Positions 9,185 through 18,279 of a stretch of 64,000 nt of DNA are shown here, in pieces. Numbering within the stretch: the stretch's first letter is position 1; the number at the start of each line of letters is the position of its first letter. The notes below the pieces were generated by a model. The model worked only from the letters and a program-made list of their open reading frames with translations. It was not told the DNA's origin and made no database searches. The translations under genes and the position numbers were made by a program. This DNA is from Thioalkalivibrio nitratireducens DSM 14787 (GTDB taxonomy: Bacteria; Pseudomonadota; Gammaproteobacteria; Ectothiorhodospirales; Ectothiorhodospiraceae), in assembly GCF_000321415.2 (NCBI RefSeq), contig NC_019902.2:62001-126000 (forward strand). Reading direction: 5' to 3'.

Positions 9185-9937
9185 ATGACCGACGAACAGC
9201 GCCGCAAGACCCACTTCGGTTTCCAGACCGTTGTGGAAGAGGAGAAGGCCGCCCGGGTCGGCGCGGTTTTCCATTCGGTCGCGACCCGGTACGACCTGAT
9301 GAACGATGTGATGTCGATGGGCATCCATCGCCTCTGGAAGCGTCACACGGTGCAGCGGGCCGCGGTGCGCCCGGGCATGCGCGTGCTCGACCTCGCCGGG
9401 GGCACGGGCGACCTCGCGGAGGCATTTGCGCCCCGCGTCGGTGGGCGCGGCCGTGTGGTGGTCTGCGACATCAATGCGTCGATGCTCCGGGTCGGACGCG
9501 ACCGGCTGATCGACGAGGGCCGGGTCGGAAACGTCGATTTCGTTCAGGCGGACGCCGAGCGCCTGCCGTATGCCGACGAGTCCTTCGATCGGATCACCAT
9601 CGCCTTCGGCCTGCGCAACGTGACCCGGAAAGAACTGGCGCTGGCCGAGATGCGCCGGGTGCTGAAGGCCGGCGGGCGCTTGCTGGTGCTCGAGTTTTCG
9701 CAGCCGGCCGCCCCGCTGCGGCCGTTCTACGACGCCTATTCGTTCAAGGTGTTGCCGCTGATGGGCCGGCTGATCGCCGGCGACTCCGACAGCTACCGCT
9801 ACCTGGCCGAGAGCATCCGGATGCATCCCGACCAGGAGACCCTGGCCGGGATGATGCGCGAGGCGGGGCTGGAACGCGTCGAATACGACAACCTGACGGG
9901 CGGCGTGGTCGCGTTGCACCGGGGTACGCGGCTCTGA
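9185..9937 (+). CDS. ubiE: Ubiquinone/menaquinone C-methyltransferase UbiE
   Basis: UbiE (250 aa) carries out the SAM-dependent C-methylation of the benzoquinol ring in ubiquinone biosynthesis (and of demethylmenaquinol where present). It has the characteristic [26 protein letters not shown] motif, SAM motif [13 protein letters not shown], the [11 protein letters not shown] segment and the late [18 protein letters not shown] signature. The ATG at 9185 matches the family start. It is followed after 5 bp by ubiJ and then ubiB, the standard gammaproteobacterial ubi operon. Confidence 0.97.
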   Translation: MTDEQRRKTHFGFQTVVEEEKAARVGAVFHSVATRYDLMNDVMSMGIHRLWKRHTVQRAAVRPGMRVLDLAGGTGDLAEAFAPRVGGRGRVVVCDINASMLRVGRDRLIDEGRVGNVDFVQADAERLPYADESFDRITIAFGLRNVTRKELALAEMRRVLKAGGRLLVLEFSQPAAPLRPFYDAYSFKVLPLMGRLIAGDSDSYRYLAESIRMHPDQETLAGMMREAGLERVEYDNLTGGVVALHRGTRL

Positions 9938-9942
9938 TCGCG

Positions 9943-10587
9943 ATGGCCGGTTCGACCCCCCTGCCCATGCCCACCGCGCTGACGGCGCTGCTGGAAGCGG
10001 CGCTGGATCGCTGGCTCGCAGCCGGGCCGCCATCGGCCCGGCTGCGGCTGGCCGGGCGCAGCATCGCGGTGACGATCGAGCCGCCCGGGCTCGGCTTGGT
10101 CTTTCTGGGCGCTGCGGACCGGATCCAGGTTCTCGGTGAACTGGAAGGCGAGGAGCCCGACTGCTCCGTGTCGGGTTCGCCGCTGGCGCTGGCGGCGGCG
10201 CTGTCGCGGGGGGACCGCTCGGGGATCGTGATCCGCGGAGATGCGACCGTTCTCGGGGATCTGCAGCGTGCCCTTGCAGGCGTGTCGTTCGACTGGGCGG
10301 GTTGGTTCGAATCGCTGGCGGGTGCGGGCAGCGCCGGGCCGCTGCTCAGGGCCGGCGAGACGGCGCGGGCGCGGGTCGAACGCTTTTTCCGACGTGGGGA
10401 AGCGGATCTGTCCGGGTATCTGCAGGAAGAGATCCGCTGGCTGCCGGCGTCCGGCGAATTCGACGCCTTCAGCATCGATCTGGCCGACCTGCGCGACGAT
10501 GTCGCCCGGCTCGAGGCACGCCTCGAGCGATTGGAGGATCCGCGGGTTGCGCGGGACGGCGGCACCGGTTCGTCCGGCCCGGGATGA
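9943..10587 (+). CDS. ubiJ: Ubiquinone biosynthesis accessory factor UbiJ
   Basis: A 214-residue UbiJ. The N-terminal SCP2 sterol-carrier-like domain (residues about 10-115) binds lipid and is thought to hold quinone intermediates in the cytosolic Ubi complex. The C-terminal part, AFSIDLADLRDDVARLEARLERLE, is a predicted coiled coil typical of UbiJ. The EEIRWLPASGEFDAF segment is also well conserved in the family. It sits between ubiE and ubiB and overlaps the ubiB start by ATGA. Confidence 0.9.
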   Translation: MAGSTPLPMPTALTALLEAALDRWLAAGPPSARLRLAGRSIAVTIEPPGLGLVFLGAADRIQVLGELEGEEPDCSVSGSPLALAAALSRGDRSGIVIRGDATVLGDLQRALAGVSFDWAGWFESLAGAGSAGPLLRAGETARARVERFFRRGEADLSGYLQEEIRWLPASGEFDAFSIDLADLRDDVARLEARLERLEDPRVARDGGTGSSGPG

Positions 10588-12293
10588 TCCGCACCTTCCA
10601 CCAGGGCCTGCGCCTGTGGGCGATCGGTCGCGTGCTGGTGCGCTACCGGCTCGACGCGATCCTGTTCACGCTGAAGCCGCTGCGCCCGCTGAGCTTCCTG
10701 CTGCACCTGCTGCCCTGGAACTGGTTCCGGCAGGCCGAGGGTACCCGCGGCGAGCGGATCCGCTGCGCATTGGAGGATCTCGGCCCGATCTTCGTGAAGT
10801 TCGGGCAGATGCTCTCGACCCGGCGGGACCTGCTGCCGGACGACCTGGCGCTGGAACTCGCGCGGCTGCAGGATCGGGTCCCGGCGTTTCCGAGCGATCA
10901 GGCACGCGTCGAGATCGAGAAGGCGCTGGAACAGCCGATCGCTACGGTCTTCGCCGAGTTCACCGACGCGCCGCTTGCATCGGCGTCGATCGCACAGGTG
11001 CACGCGGCGCGGCTGCGCGACGGGCGCTCGGTGGTGGTGAAGGTGGTGCGCCCGGGGATCGACCGGACCATCCGCGCGGACCTGGAGATTCTGCACCTGA
11101 TCGCTTTCCTGGCCGACCGCTACTGGGCCGATGGCCGGCGTCTGCGTCCGCGCGAGGTCGTCGCCGAGTACGAGAAAACCGTGCTCGACGAGCTGGACCT
11201 GATCCGCGAGGGCGCGAACGCGGTCACGATCCGCCGCCACTTCGAGGGCAGCGGGCTGGTGTACATCCCGGAGGTGATCTGGGACTACACCCGGCGCAAC
11301 GTGATGGTGATGGAGCGCATCAGCGGCATCCCGGTGGCGGAGGTCGACGCGCTGCGCGCGCTGGGCGTGAACCTGCGCCTGCTCGCCGAACGCGGTGTCG
11401 AGCTCTTCTTCACCCAGGTCTTTCGGCACAATTTCTTCCACGCCGATATGCACCCGGGGAACATCTTCGTGGATGCGAGCGATCCGGAAGACCCGAGCTA
11501 CCTCGCGGTCGATTTCGGCATCGTCGGGAGCCTGCTGGACTCGGATCAGCACTATCTCGCCGAGAACTTCTATGCGTTTTTCAACCGGGATTACCGGCGC
11601 GTGGCCGAACTCTACGTGCAGTCCGGCTGGGTGCCGCGGCATACCCGCGTAGATGAATTCGAGGGCGCGATCCGCTCGGTCTGCGAGCCGATCTTCCAGA
11701 AGCCGCTGGACCAGATCTCGTTCGGTACGCTGCTGCTGCGGCTGTTCCAGACTGCGCGGCGTTTCGATATGGAAGTGCAGCCACAGCTGGTGCTGCTGCA
11801 GAAGACGCTGCTGAATATCGAGGGGCTGGGTCGGCAGCTGTATCCGCAACTCGACCTCTGGACGACCGCCAAGCCGTTCATCGAGCGCTGGATGTCCGAA
11901 CAGGTCGGCGTGCGCGCTTTCCTGCGCAGTGCCGAGCGCAACCTGCCCAAGGTGCTGGTGCAGCTGCCGGAACTGCCGATGCGGCTGCAGGAGGTGCTGG
12001 ATTCCGAGCGCGACCGCGCCGAGCGCGATGCCGCGCTGCGCGCCGAGTTGCGCGCGCTGAAAGCGATGCTGCAGCGCGATGCCCGGCGCCGGGCAGAGGC
12101 GTTCACCGGCATCGGCTTGCTGATCGGCGCCGGGGTGGCGACGCGGATGGACGCGTTCACCCACTGGCATGGCGTGCCGTGGCCATCCTGGGCACTCGGC
12201 CTTTTCGGGCTCGCGCTGCTGTTTTTCAGCCTCCGCCGGGGCGACGGACTGATCCGCCGCATGCGCGGCATGGGCCAGGACCGCCCCGACTGA
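10584..12293 (+). CDS. ubiB: Ubiquinone biosynthesis regulatory kinase-like protein UbiB
   Basis: UbiB (569 aa) is an atypical ABC1/ADCK ATPase needed for ubiquinone biosynthesis. It has the KxGQ motif (KFGQMLSTRRDLLPDD, near residue 71), the Ala-containing loop SIAQVHAA, the catalytic-loop-like ADMHPGN (near 288) and the DFG (near 310). Two hydrophobic C-terminal segments (about 509-530 and 536-552) anchor it to the inner membrane. The start at 10584 overlaps the ubiJ stop. Length and motifs are normal for gammaproteobacteria. Confidence 0.96.
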   Translation: MIRTFHQGLRLWAIGRVLVRYRLDAILFTLKPLRPLSFLLHLLPWNWFRQAEGTRGERIRCALEDLGPIFVKFGQMLSTRRDLLPDDLALELARLQDRVPAFPSDQARVEIEKALEQPIATVFAEFTDAPLASASIAQVHAARLRDGRSVVVKVVRPGIDRTIRADLEILHLIAFLADRYWADGRRLRPREVVAEYEKTVLDELDLIREGANAVTIRRHFEGSGLVYIPEVIWDYTRRNVMVMERISGIPVAEVDALRALGVNLRLLAERGVELFFTQVFRHNFFHADMHPGNIFVDASDPEDPSYLAVDFGIVGSLLDSDQHYLAENFYAFFNRDYRRVAELYVQSGWVPRHTRVDEFEGAIRSVCEPIFQKPLDQISFGTLLLRLFQTARRFDMEVQPQLVLLQKTLLNIEGLGRQLYPQLDLWTTAKPFIERWMSEQVGVRAFLRSAERNLPKVLVQLPELPMRLQEVLDSERDRAERDAALRAELRALKAMLQRDARRRAEAFTGIGLLIGAGVATRMDAFTHWHGVPWPSWALGLFGLALLFFSLRRGDGLIRRMRGMGQDRPD

Positions 12294-12525
12294 GCGCGGC
12301 GCTGTCCCCGCCGCTCGCCTCTTGGCAACCCGTAGGGCAAAAGAGCGCAGCGGCATCCGTGGCTCGGCATTCGTGCCGTGCCGGTGCTTACGGCAACCCC
12401 GGCGCCGGACCTCACCGCAGGGCGGGATCTTTCCGACGCCCGATGCCGTCACCGGGCCGCCAAGGGTGTAGGCTGACGGGGATCGGCAGCCGTCAGGCAG
12501 TCATCCGGAACCAGGGGGAACCATC

Positions 12526-14001
12526 GTGTTCGAAGCCGCGGAACTCGGGCGTACGCTCGACAAGGACACCTACAAAGAGATGGTCCCCGCGCTGCGGACC
12601 GGGCTCCTGAACCTCCAGCAGGGTCTGCGCGAGTGCGATTTCCCGGTGATCCTGCTGATCTCGGGTGCCGATGGCGCCGGCAAGAGCGAGACGGTCAATC
12701 TGCTGCACCAGTGGATGGACCCGCGCTGGATCGAGACCACCGCCTTCGACGAACCCTCCGACGAGGAGCGCGAGCGCCCGGCGTTCTGGCGTTTCTGGCG
12801 GGCGCTGCCGCCGAAGGGCCGGATCGGCGTGCTGTTCGGTTCCTGGTACAGCCATCCGATCGCCGAGCGGGTCGCAGACCGCGTGGACGACGACGGCCTT
12901 GACGTGATGCTCAAGCGCATCAACACGTTCGAGAAGATGCTGGTGGACGGCGGCGCGCTGCTGATCAAGCTCTGGTTCCACCTGGGCAAGGAGATGCAGG
13001 TCGAACGCATCCGCAAGTTGCGCAAGAACCCGAAAACCCGGTGGCGTGTCGGCGAGCGGGATCTGGCCGCGCTGAAGTCCTACGACCGTTTCCGGGCGGT
13101 GGCCGAGCAGACGCTGCGGCTGACCAGTACCGGCGAGGCCCCGTGGATGATCATCGAAGGCTTCGACGAGCGCCACCGCAACGTGACCACCGCCAGTCAC
13201 ATTCTGGAGGTGGTGCGCAGGCGAATGGAACTCGACCCGAAGACCCTGCGCGGCACGACCACGGCCTGGAAGACCCCGCGCGAGGACGAGAAGACGATCC
13301 TGGATTTTCTCGACCTGGATCTGAGCCTGGACAAGAAGTCCTACCGCAAGCAGCTCGCCGACTACCAGGGGCGCCTCAACGTGCTGGCCCGCAAGGCCCG
13401 GGAGCGCAAGGTCAGCACCATCGTGGTGCTCGAGGGCTGGGATGCGGCGGGCAAGGGCGGCATCATCCGGCGAATCACGCGGGCCATCGACGCCCGAAGC
13501 TATCGCGTGATCCCGGTGGCCGCGCCGACCGACGAAGAACGCGCGCACCACTACCTCTGGCGCTTTTGGCGCCATATCCCGCGGGCCGGTCGCTTCACGA
13601 TCTATGACCGGTCCTGGTACGGGCGCGTGCTGGTCGAGCGGGTGGAGGGCTACGCGGCCGACGACGAATGGATCCGCGCCTACCGCGAGATCAACGAGTT
13701 CGAAGAGGAGCTGACCGACCACGGGATCGTGCTGTTGAAGTTCTGGGTGCACATCGACAAGGACGAGCAACTGCTGCGCTTCAGAGCCCGCGAGGAGACC
13801 AGTTTCAAGCAGCACAAGATCACCGAGGAAGATTACCGCAACCGCGAGAAATGGGATGACTACGCCCACGCAGTAAACGACATGGTCGAGCGCACCAGCA
13901 CCGAATTCGCGCCCTGGAACCTGATCGAGGGCAACGACAAGCGCTGGGCCCGCGTCTGCGCACTGCAGGTCCTCTGCGAACGCCTCGAACAGGCGTTGTA
14001 G
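12526..14001 (+). CDS. pap: Polyphosphate:AMP phosphotransferase (two-domain PPK2)
   Basis: A 491-residue class II PPK2 made of two tandem PPK2 domains. It phosphorylates AMP to ADP with polyphosphate as donor. Domain 1 has a Walker-like GADGAGKSE (about 46-54) and a partly degenerate second half. Domain 2 has EGWDAAGKGG (about 302-311), FTIYDRSWYGRVLVERVEG and the lid-region RFRAREET. The tandem architecture distinguishes it from single-domain PPK2 enzymes. The GTG at 12526 follows an AGGGGGAA site. It stands alone, 232 bp after ubiB, with no ppk or ppx gene in view. Confidence 0.9.
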   Translation: MFEAAELGRTLDKDTYKEMVPALRTGLLNLQQGLRECDFPVILLISGADGAGKSETVNLLHQWMDPRWIETTAFDEPSDEERERPAFWRFWRALPPKGRIGVLFGSWYSHPIAERVADRVDDDGLDVMLKRINTFEKMLVDGGALLIKLWFHLGKEMQVERIRKLRKNPKTRWRVGERDLAALKSYDRFRAVAEQTLRLTSTGEAPWMIIEGFDERHRNVTTASHILEVVRRRMELDPKTLRGTTTAWKTPREDEKTILDFLDLDLSLDKKSYRKQLADYQGRLNVLARKARERKVSTIVVLEGWDAAGKGGIIRRITRAIDARSYRVIPVAAPTDEERAHHYLWRFWRHIPRAGRFTIYDRSWYGRVLVERVEGYAADDEWIRAYREINEFEEELTDHGIVLLKFWVHIDKDEQLLRFRAREETSFKQHKITEEDYRNREKWDDYAHAVNDMVERTSTEFAPWNLIEGNDKRWARVCALQVLCERLEQAL

Positions 14002-14053
14002 GCCGGAAGGACGCAGGGGCGAAGGCGAGCGCTTGGGCGTCGCCTTCGCCGAC

Positions 14054-14187
14054 ATGGCGGATGACGGCCTTCGGCCTTTTCCGCCCTACGCGAGTTCGGC
14101 AGGTTGTGCCGGCAGGCACAACACGCTCGATCGCGGGTGCCGAGGGTGAGTCGGCGCCGGGGAATGGTTGTGCCTCGCGGCACAACC
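14054..14187. repeat. REP-like cluster after the PPK2 gene
   Basis: Three repeat units lie in the 201-bp gap between convergent genes. The unit at 14054-14090 (ATGGCGGATGACGGCC ... CCGCCCTACG) is one arm of the REP family that forms twin elements near 16.1 and 26.0 kb. Palindromes with GTTGTGCC/GGCACAAC arms lie at 14103-14122 and 14166-14187. Their hairpins may also act as terminators here, but that is inference. Confidence 0.7.
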
Positions 14188-14202
14188 TGCGGGCCTTTGA
14201 CG

Positions 14203-15942
14203 CTATGAGAGGTGAAGCGCAGCGAGGGCGAGGACGGCGAGCAGCAGCGCGAACAGCAGCGACGCGTCGCGGCGCCAGAGGTGCTCGGTGAACCGGCCGA
14301 GGCGGTGGTCGGCGCGCTGGTAGCCGGCGAGTACCATGGCCTGCAGGTGGCGCAACAGCTGCCGGATCGCCGGCCCGGTCACGCCGACCGCGCGCCCAGC
14401 GCGCACGGCCAGACACGGCAGCGGGGTCAGCAGCTCCAGCACGTCGGCCGGCGGAACCGGCCAGGGACGGAGCAGGCGCCACGCGATGACCGCGAGCAGT
14501 CCGCCCATCGCGACCGGCCAGACGGTGGCGACGAGATCCTTGGCCGCGAACGGCCAGTGGCCGTGCATACCCCACAAGGGCAGCAGCAGGATGCCGAACA
14601 GGCTCGCGGCGGTAACGAGTGCCCAGCCATACCAGGCCCCTGAAGGCGCATCGTCCTGTGCGGCCTCGAGCCGCAATAGCCACAGGTGGCGCGCCATCAG
14701 CGCGGTGGTGCCGACCGCGGCCAATGCCAGCAGCAGCGGCAGCTGCTGCCAGGCCTCCGGCGCCGCTTCGGCTGCCGCGAGCGCGTCCTTCAGGCTGCCC
14801 TTCGCGATCAGGCCACTCGGCATCAGGCCGGCGAGCGCCAGCGCCGGGATGCTCAGCCCGATCCACAGCCAGGTCGCGAACCCCCGGGTACGGTGGCGCA
14901 CCACGTCTGTGCCCAGGAACAGGGCGGCCTTGGCCAGCGCGTGGTGAAACGCGTAGATCGTGATCGCGGTCGCCAGCAGGGGCCCCAGCGCCGGGAACGT
15001 CATCCAGGCCCCGATCGCGACCGAGATCAGGCCCATCTGGCTGATGCTGGAATAGGCGAGCACGATCCGGGGTTGTTTCTGGTGCACCCCGACCAGTGCG
15101 CCGAAGAACGCGGCGAACAGACCGGTGACGATGATCGCCTCGCCCCAGCCGGGAAACACGTCTGCCCCCAGCGGCAGCGTGACCAGCCAGCCCAGCAACC
15201 CGGCCTTGATCATCGCCCCGGCCAGCGCCGCGGCGACCGAAACCGGCGCGGCGCCGTAGGCCAGCGGTAGGCTGAAGTGCAGCAGTGGCAGCCCGGCCTT
15301 CACGCCGAAACCGAGCCAAAGACAGGCGATGATCACGTTGCGTTCGGGGGCGCCGGCGATCGCCTGGGGCAGTTCGCCCAGCATCGGCAGCAGCGGTGCC
15401 GCAGTCGCGCGGGCGGCCAGGATCAGGCCGGCGAGGATCAGCGCCTCGCCGAGCACGGCCAGCACCAGGTAGACGCGCCCGGCGCGGCGCGCGCGCTCGC
15501 TGCCGTCGTGCACGATCAACCCGTAGGCGGCGAAGGTCATCAGCGCGAAGCCGGTATAGAACAGCGCGACGTCGAGCGCGACGATCAGGGCGATGTTCCC
15601 GGCCAGCGTGAACAGCCAGAACACGCAGAAGCGCTCGCAGTGGCTGCCTTGCTCCAGGTGCCTGCGGCCGTGGATGCCGGCGGCGAACCAGATCAGCGCG
15701 GTGAAGAACAGGAAGACCTGCGAGGTCGGAGTCAGCCCGAGGAAGCCGCCGAACAGCAGCCAGCTCAGTTCCACCGCCTCGCCCGGGCGCCCGACCAGCG
15801 CGAGCAGCAATGCGGGCAGTGCCGCCCAGGGCGTGAGCCGGCCGACCTGCCGGCGCAGGCGCGGGATGCTCCATAGCACCCCCAGCAGCAGCGGCACCCC
15901 AGGGGCCAGGACCAGCAACGCTGTGTTGAGTGACGCGCTCAC
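14203..15942 (-). CDS. MrpD/NuoL-type proton-conducting membrane subunit (third copy)
   Basis: A 579-residue polytopic protein of the proton-conducting membrane transporter family (PF00361; NuoL/M/N, MrpA/D, MbhH). The core has conserved lysines in FGVKAGLPLLHFSLPLAYGAAPVSVAAALAGAMIKAG and VHQKQPRIVLAYSSISQMG, and the helix YAFHHALAKAALFLGTD. The C-terminal 130 residues are longer than in MrpD and may act as a lateral extension. The GTG at 15942 gives a sensible membrane N-terminus. It is the last gene in the antiporter cluster, separated from the next upstream gene by 635 bp of repeats. It is probably part of the same complex, but could work separately, for instance as a DabB-like partner; no DabA-type gene is present. 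Confidence 0.85.
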   Translation of the reverse strand: MSASLNTALLVLAPGVPLLLGVLWSIPRLRRQVGRLTPWAALPALLLALVGRPGEAVELSWLLFGGFLGLTPTSQVFLFFTALIWFAAGIHGRRHLEQGSHCERFCVFWLFTLAGNIALIVALDVALFYTGFALMTFAAYGLIVHDGSERARRAGRVYLVLAVLGEALILAGLILAARATAAPLLPMLGELPQAIAGAPERNVIIACLWLGFGVKAGLPLLHFSLPLAYGAAPVSVAAALAGAMIKAGLLGWLVTLPLGADVFPGWGEAIIVTGLFAAFFGALVGVHQKQPRIVLAYSSISQMGLISVAIGAWMTFPALGPLLATAITIYAFHHALAKAALFLGTDVVRHRTRGFATWLWIGLSIPALALAGLMPSGLIAKGSLKDALAAAEAAPEAWQQLPLLLALAAVGTTALMARHLWLLRLEAAQDDAPSGAWYGWALVTAASLFGILLLPLWGMHGHWPFAAKDLVATVWPVAMGGLLAVIAWRLLRPWPVPPADVLELLTPLPCLAVRAGRAVGVTGPAIRQLLRHLQAMVLAGYQRADHRLGRFTEHLWRRDASLLFALLLAVLALAALHLS

Positions 15943-16092
15943 AGCGGGGGTTTCCGGTGTGCGGTGGATTTCGCCCGTTTAGCCGGGACGCACGGTGGCA
16001 TCAACGTGGCGATCATTCCCAGCCCTCGGGTCGGCCGGGCCCGGGCCGAATCGTCACGGCGCGGGCGCGGCCAACCCCGACCATGAAACATG

Positions 16093-16209
16093 CGTAGGGC
16101 GGAAGAGGCCGAAGGCCGTCATCCGCCATCCGGCGCCGGGGTCGCCGTACACTCCTGGGTATTGCACACACCGGATGGCGGATGACGCTTGCGCTCGTCC
16201 GCCCTACAC
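16093..16209. repeat. Twin REP element (REPIN), family A
   Basis: Two inverted copies of the same REP unit: CGTAGGGCGGAAGAGGCC ... GTCATCCGCCAT at 16093-16129, and ATGGCGGATGACG ... CGTCCGCCCTAC at 16175-16208. The spacer is about 45 bp. The same twin arrangement occurs at 25959-26071, and a single unit lies at 14054-14090. Twin REPs of this kind are mobilised in trans by RAYT transposases in other gammaproteobacteria; no RAYT gene is in the window. Confidence 0.8.
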
Positions 16210-16234
16210 GTCGCACCGGACGCAAGCCGTGTCG

Positions 16235-16252
16235 TTTCACGCTAACTGTCAT
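16235..16252 (+). repeat. TTTCACGCTAACTGTCAT motif, copy 1
   Basis: This exact 18-base motif recurs at 26102-26119 and 27701-27718, with a degenerate copy at 16469-16486. In two cases it directly follows a twin REP element, so it may be part of a larger composite repeat. Confidence 0.6.
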
Positions 16253-16358
16253 CGCTTCAGGCCGCCCCCGACCATGACAGGCGATCGGCCAGCGGGCTGG
16301 CCTCCGGGGGGGGGGCGCAGTACTGTTCAGGGTGGCCCGCGACGTTGGTATCCACCGT

Positions 16359-16450
16359 GTAGGAGCGAGCCTCGCTCGCGAAACCGTTTTGGATGGGCCG
16401 CCAGCGCCGGGCGCGCCTGCGGCGCGTTCGCGTGCAAGGCACGCTCCTAC
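16359..16450. repeat. Twin REP element, family B (GTAGGAGCGAGC type)
   Basis: The left unit GTAGGAGCGAGCCTCGCTCG (16359-16378) and the right unit TTCGCGTGCAAGGCACGCTCCTAC form an imperfect inverted pair around a GC-rich centre. This matches the widespread GTAGGAGC REP class of pseudomonads and relatives. It is unrelated in sequence to the family A elements. Confidence 0.7.
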
Positions 16451-16577
16451 GGGGGCCATGACCGTGACTTTCACGCACACTCTCATGGCGATGCTCCGGC
16501 GCAGCCAGCGGCATCGTGCCGGCCTCGCGGCGAAGGCGCCGGCGCGAGCTTCGGGAACAGGCCGGCCCGGGGAGCGT

Positions 16578-18074
16578 TCATTGCAGGTACTCGCGGCTGA
16601 CGATCAGGTCGGCCCAGTACAGCGGACTGAACGGCATCCCCGCCAGCAGGCCCGCAATCAGCGCAAAGCCTGCGGTGGCCAGCGTCGGAACCAGCAGCCA
16701 GAGCGTCGTCTCGTGGCGGCCGAGCGCCTTCTCCTCGCACCAGGGCTTGTTACGCGTGCGGAACCAGATGCGGTACAGGATCGGCAGGAAATAGGCCGCA
16801 TTCAGCAGGCTGCTCAGGATCAGCACCGCGAGCACCCAATTCATGTTCGCGTGCAGCGCACCCATGCCCAGATACCACTTGCTGATGAAGCCGGCCATGG
16901 GCGGAATGCCAATCATCCCGAAAGCGCCGAGTGTGAACGCGACGCTGGTCGCCGGCATCCGCTGTCCGGTACCGTCGAGTTCGCTGATCTTGTGCACGCC
17001 CAGCGTCTCGGCGTAATTCCCGGCGCAGAAGAACAGCGTGATCTTCATCAGGCCCTGGTGCAGCAGGTGCACCAGTCCGCCGAGCGTGCCGACCGGTCCG
17101 AACAGCGTGATGCCGAGCACGATGTACGACACCTGGCTGACCGTCGAAAACGCCAGCCGCTTCTTCAGGTCGTCCTGCGCCAGCGCCCGGAACGAGCCGT
17201 ACAGGATCGTGATCGCTGCGGCCACCGCGAGTGGCCCCAGCAGCCCGAGCGAGAACGTAAACTCGATCCCGTAGACGTCGTAGACCACCCGGGCGATGCC
17301 GAATGCGCCCGCCTTGACCACCGCGACCGCGTGCAGCAGCGCGCTGACCGGGGCCGGCGCGACCATCGCCATCGGCAGCCAGGCGTGCAGCGGGAACAGC
17401 GCCGCTTTCACGCCCAGCCCGACCACCATCATCACGAAGATCACGACCAGCATCGGGTGCAGCGACGCGTCCAGCCCGGACAGCACGCCGCCCGGCACGA
17501 ACTCGGTGTCGCCGACCAGCACATGCAGCGCAACCACCCCGAATAGCAGCAGTGCGCCGCCGCCGAGCGTGTAGTAGAGATAGACCTGTCCGGCACGCAG
17601 CGATTCTCGCGTACCCCGGTGCACCACCAGCGGGTAGGTCGACAGCGTCAGCAATTCGTAGAACAGCAGGAAGGTGAACAGGTTGCCGGCCAGCGCGATG
17701 CCGACGGTGCTGGCGACGCAGAGGCTGAAAAAGCCGAAGAAGCGGCTGCGGTTCGGCGCGTCCTCGAGGTAGCCGATCGCGTAGATGGTGGTGAACAGCC
17801 ATAGCAGCGACGACAGGCCGACGAACATCATCCCGAGCGCGTCGGCACGCAGGATGAAGTCCACGCCGTCGATGATCGTGAACCGAAGCTCGTAGTCGAC
17901 GTTCTGGTAGACGCCCCAGATGATCCAGACGACCAGCAGCAGTTTCAGCACCGCGGCCACGAGGTTGAACACGCTGCGCAGCGTGTGCCGCGACTCGGCG
18001 AGCAGAAAGATCACCGCCGACGCGATCAGCGACGTCGCGGGCACCCCGAACAGGATCAGCGCGTTCCAGTCCAT
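16578..18074 (-). CDS. mrpD: MrpD/NuoN-type proton-conducting membrane subunit (second copy)
   Basis: A 498-residue polytopic protein of the NuoL/M/N-MrpD family. Signature residues are seen in LLFYELLTLSTYPLVVH (helix 5 Glu), VGLGVKAALFPLHAWLPMAMVAPAPVSALLHAVAVVKAG (helix 7-8 lysines) and DDLKKRLAFSTVSQVSYIVLG. These residues form the proton half-channel in complex I homologues. The ATG at 18074 is unambiguous. It lies 205 bp downstream of the first MrpD-like gene, so it may need its own ribosome loading, unlike the tightly overlapped genes upstream. Role in cation/proton antiport is inferred from the cluster. Confidence 0.9.
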   Translation of the reverse strand: MDWNALILFGVPATSLIASAVIFLLAESRHTLRSVFNLVAAVLKLLLVVWIIWGVYQNVDYELRFTIIDGVDFILRADALGMMFVGLSSLLWLFTTIYAIGYLEDAPNRSRFFGFFSLCVASTVGIALAGNLFTFLLFYELLTLSTYPLVVHRGTRESLRAGQVYLYYTLGGGALLLFGVVALHVLVGDTEFVPGGVLSGLDASLHPMLVVIFVMMVVGLGVKAALFPLHAWLPMAMVAPAPVSALLHAVAVVKAGAFGIARVVYDVYGIEFTFSLGLLGPLAVAAAITILYGSFRALAQDDLKKRLAFSTVSQVSYIVLGITLFGPVGTLGGLVHLLHQGLMKITLFFCAGNYAETLGVHKISELDGTGQRMPATSVAFTLGAFGMIGIPPMAGFISKWYLGMGALHANMNWVLAVLILSSLLNAAYFLPILYRIWFRTRNKPWCEEKALGRHETTLWLLVPTLATAGFALIAGLLAGMPFSPLYWADLIVSREYLQ

Positions 18075-18279
18075 CAGCGCAAGACTCGCATGCAGCGCGC
18101 AGAAGACCCCTGTCTGCCGCTTGCGGGACCAATCCGCCGGGAGCGGATTTCGAACAGCCGCAGGCTGGCCCGAAGGCCGGGGGGCAGGATGACCGGAGTA
18201 CAGGGATGGGGTGAGGGAACGATCACGAACATCCGCGACCGACGGTCGCTTCTCGAGGTGACGCGTATCGCCATGATCG

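Larger units (their letters stand above)
15943..16577. other. Repeat-filled gap inside the antiporter cluster
   Basis: This 635-bp stretch separates two minus-strand antiporter genes. It contains two different twin REP elements (16093-16209 and 16359-16450) and two copies of a TTTCACGCTAACTGTCAT-type motif (16235-16252 and the degenerate 16469-16486). A run of nine or more G lies near 16307-16316. I see no credible gene. Confidence 0.7.

Noticed and set aside
12294-12525. A regulatory RNA or riboswitch upstream of the PPK2 gene
   Set aside because: Short repeated CGGCAACCC pieces are present, but no conserved riboswitch core could be recognised.
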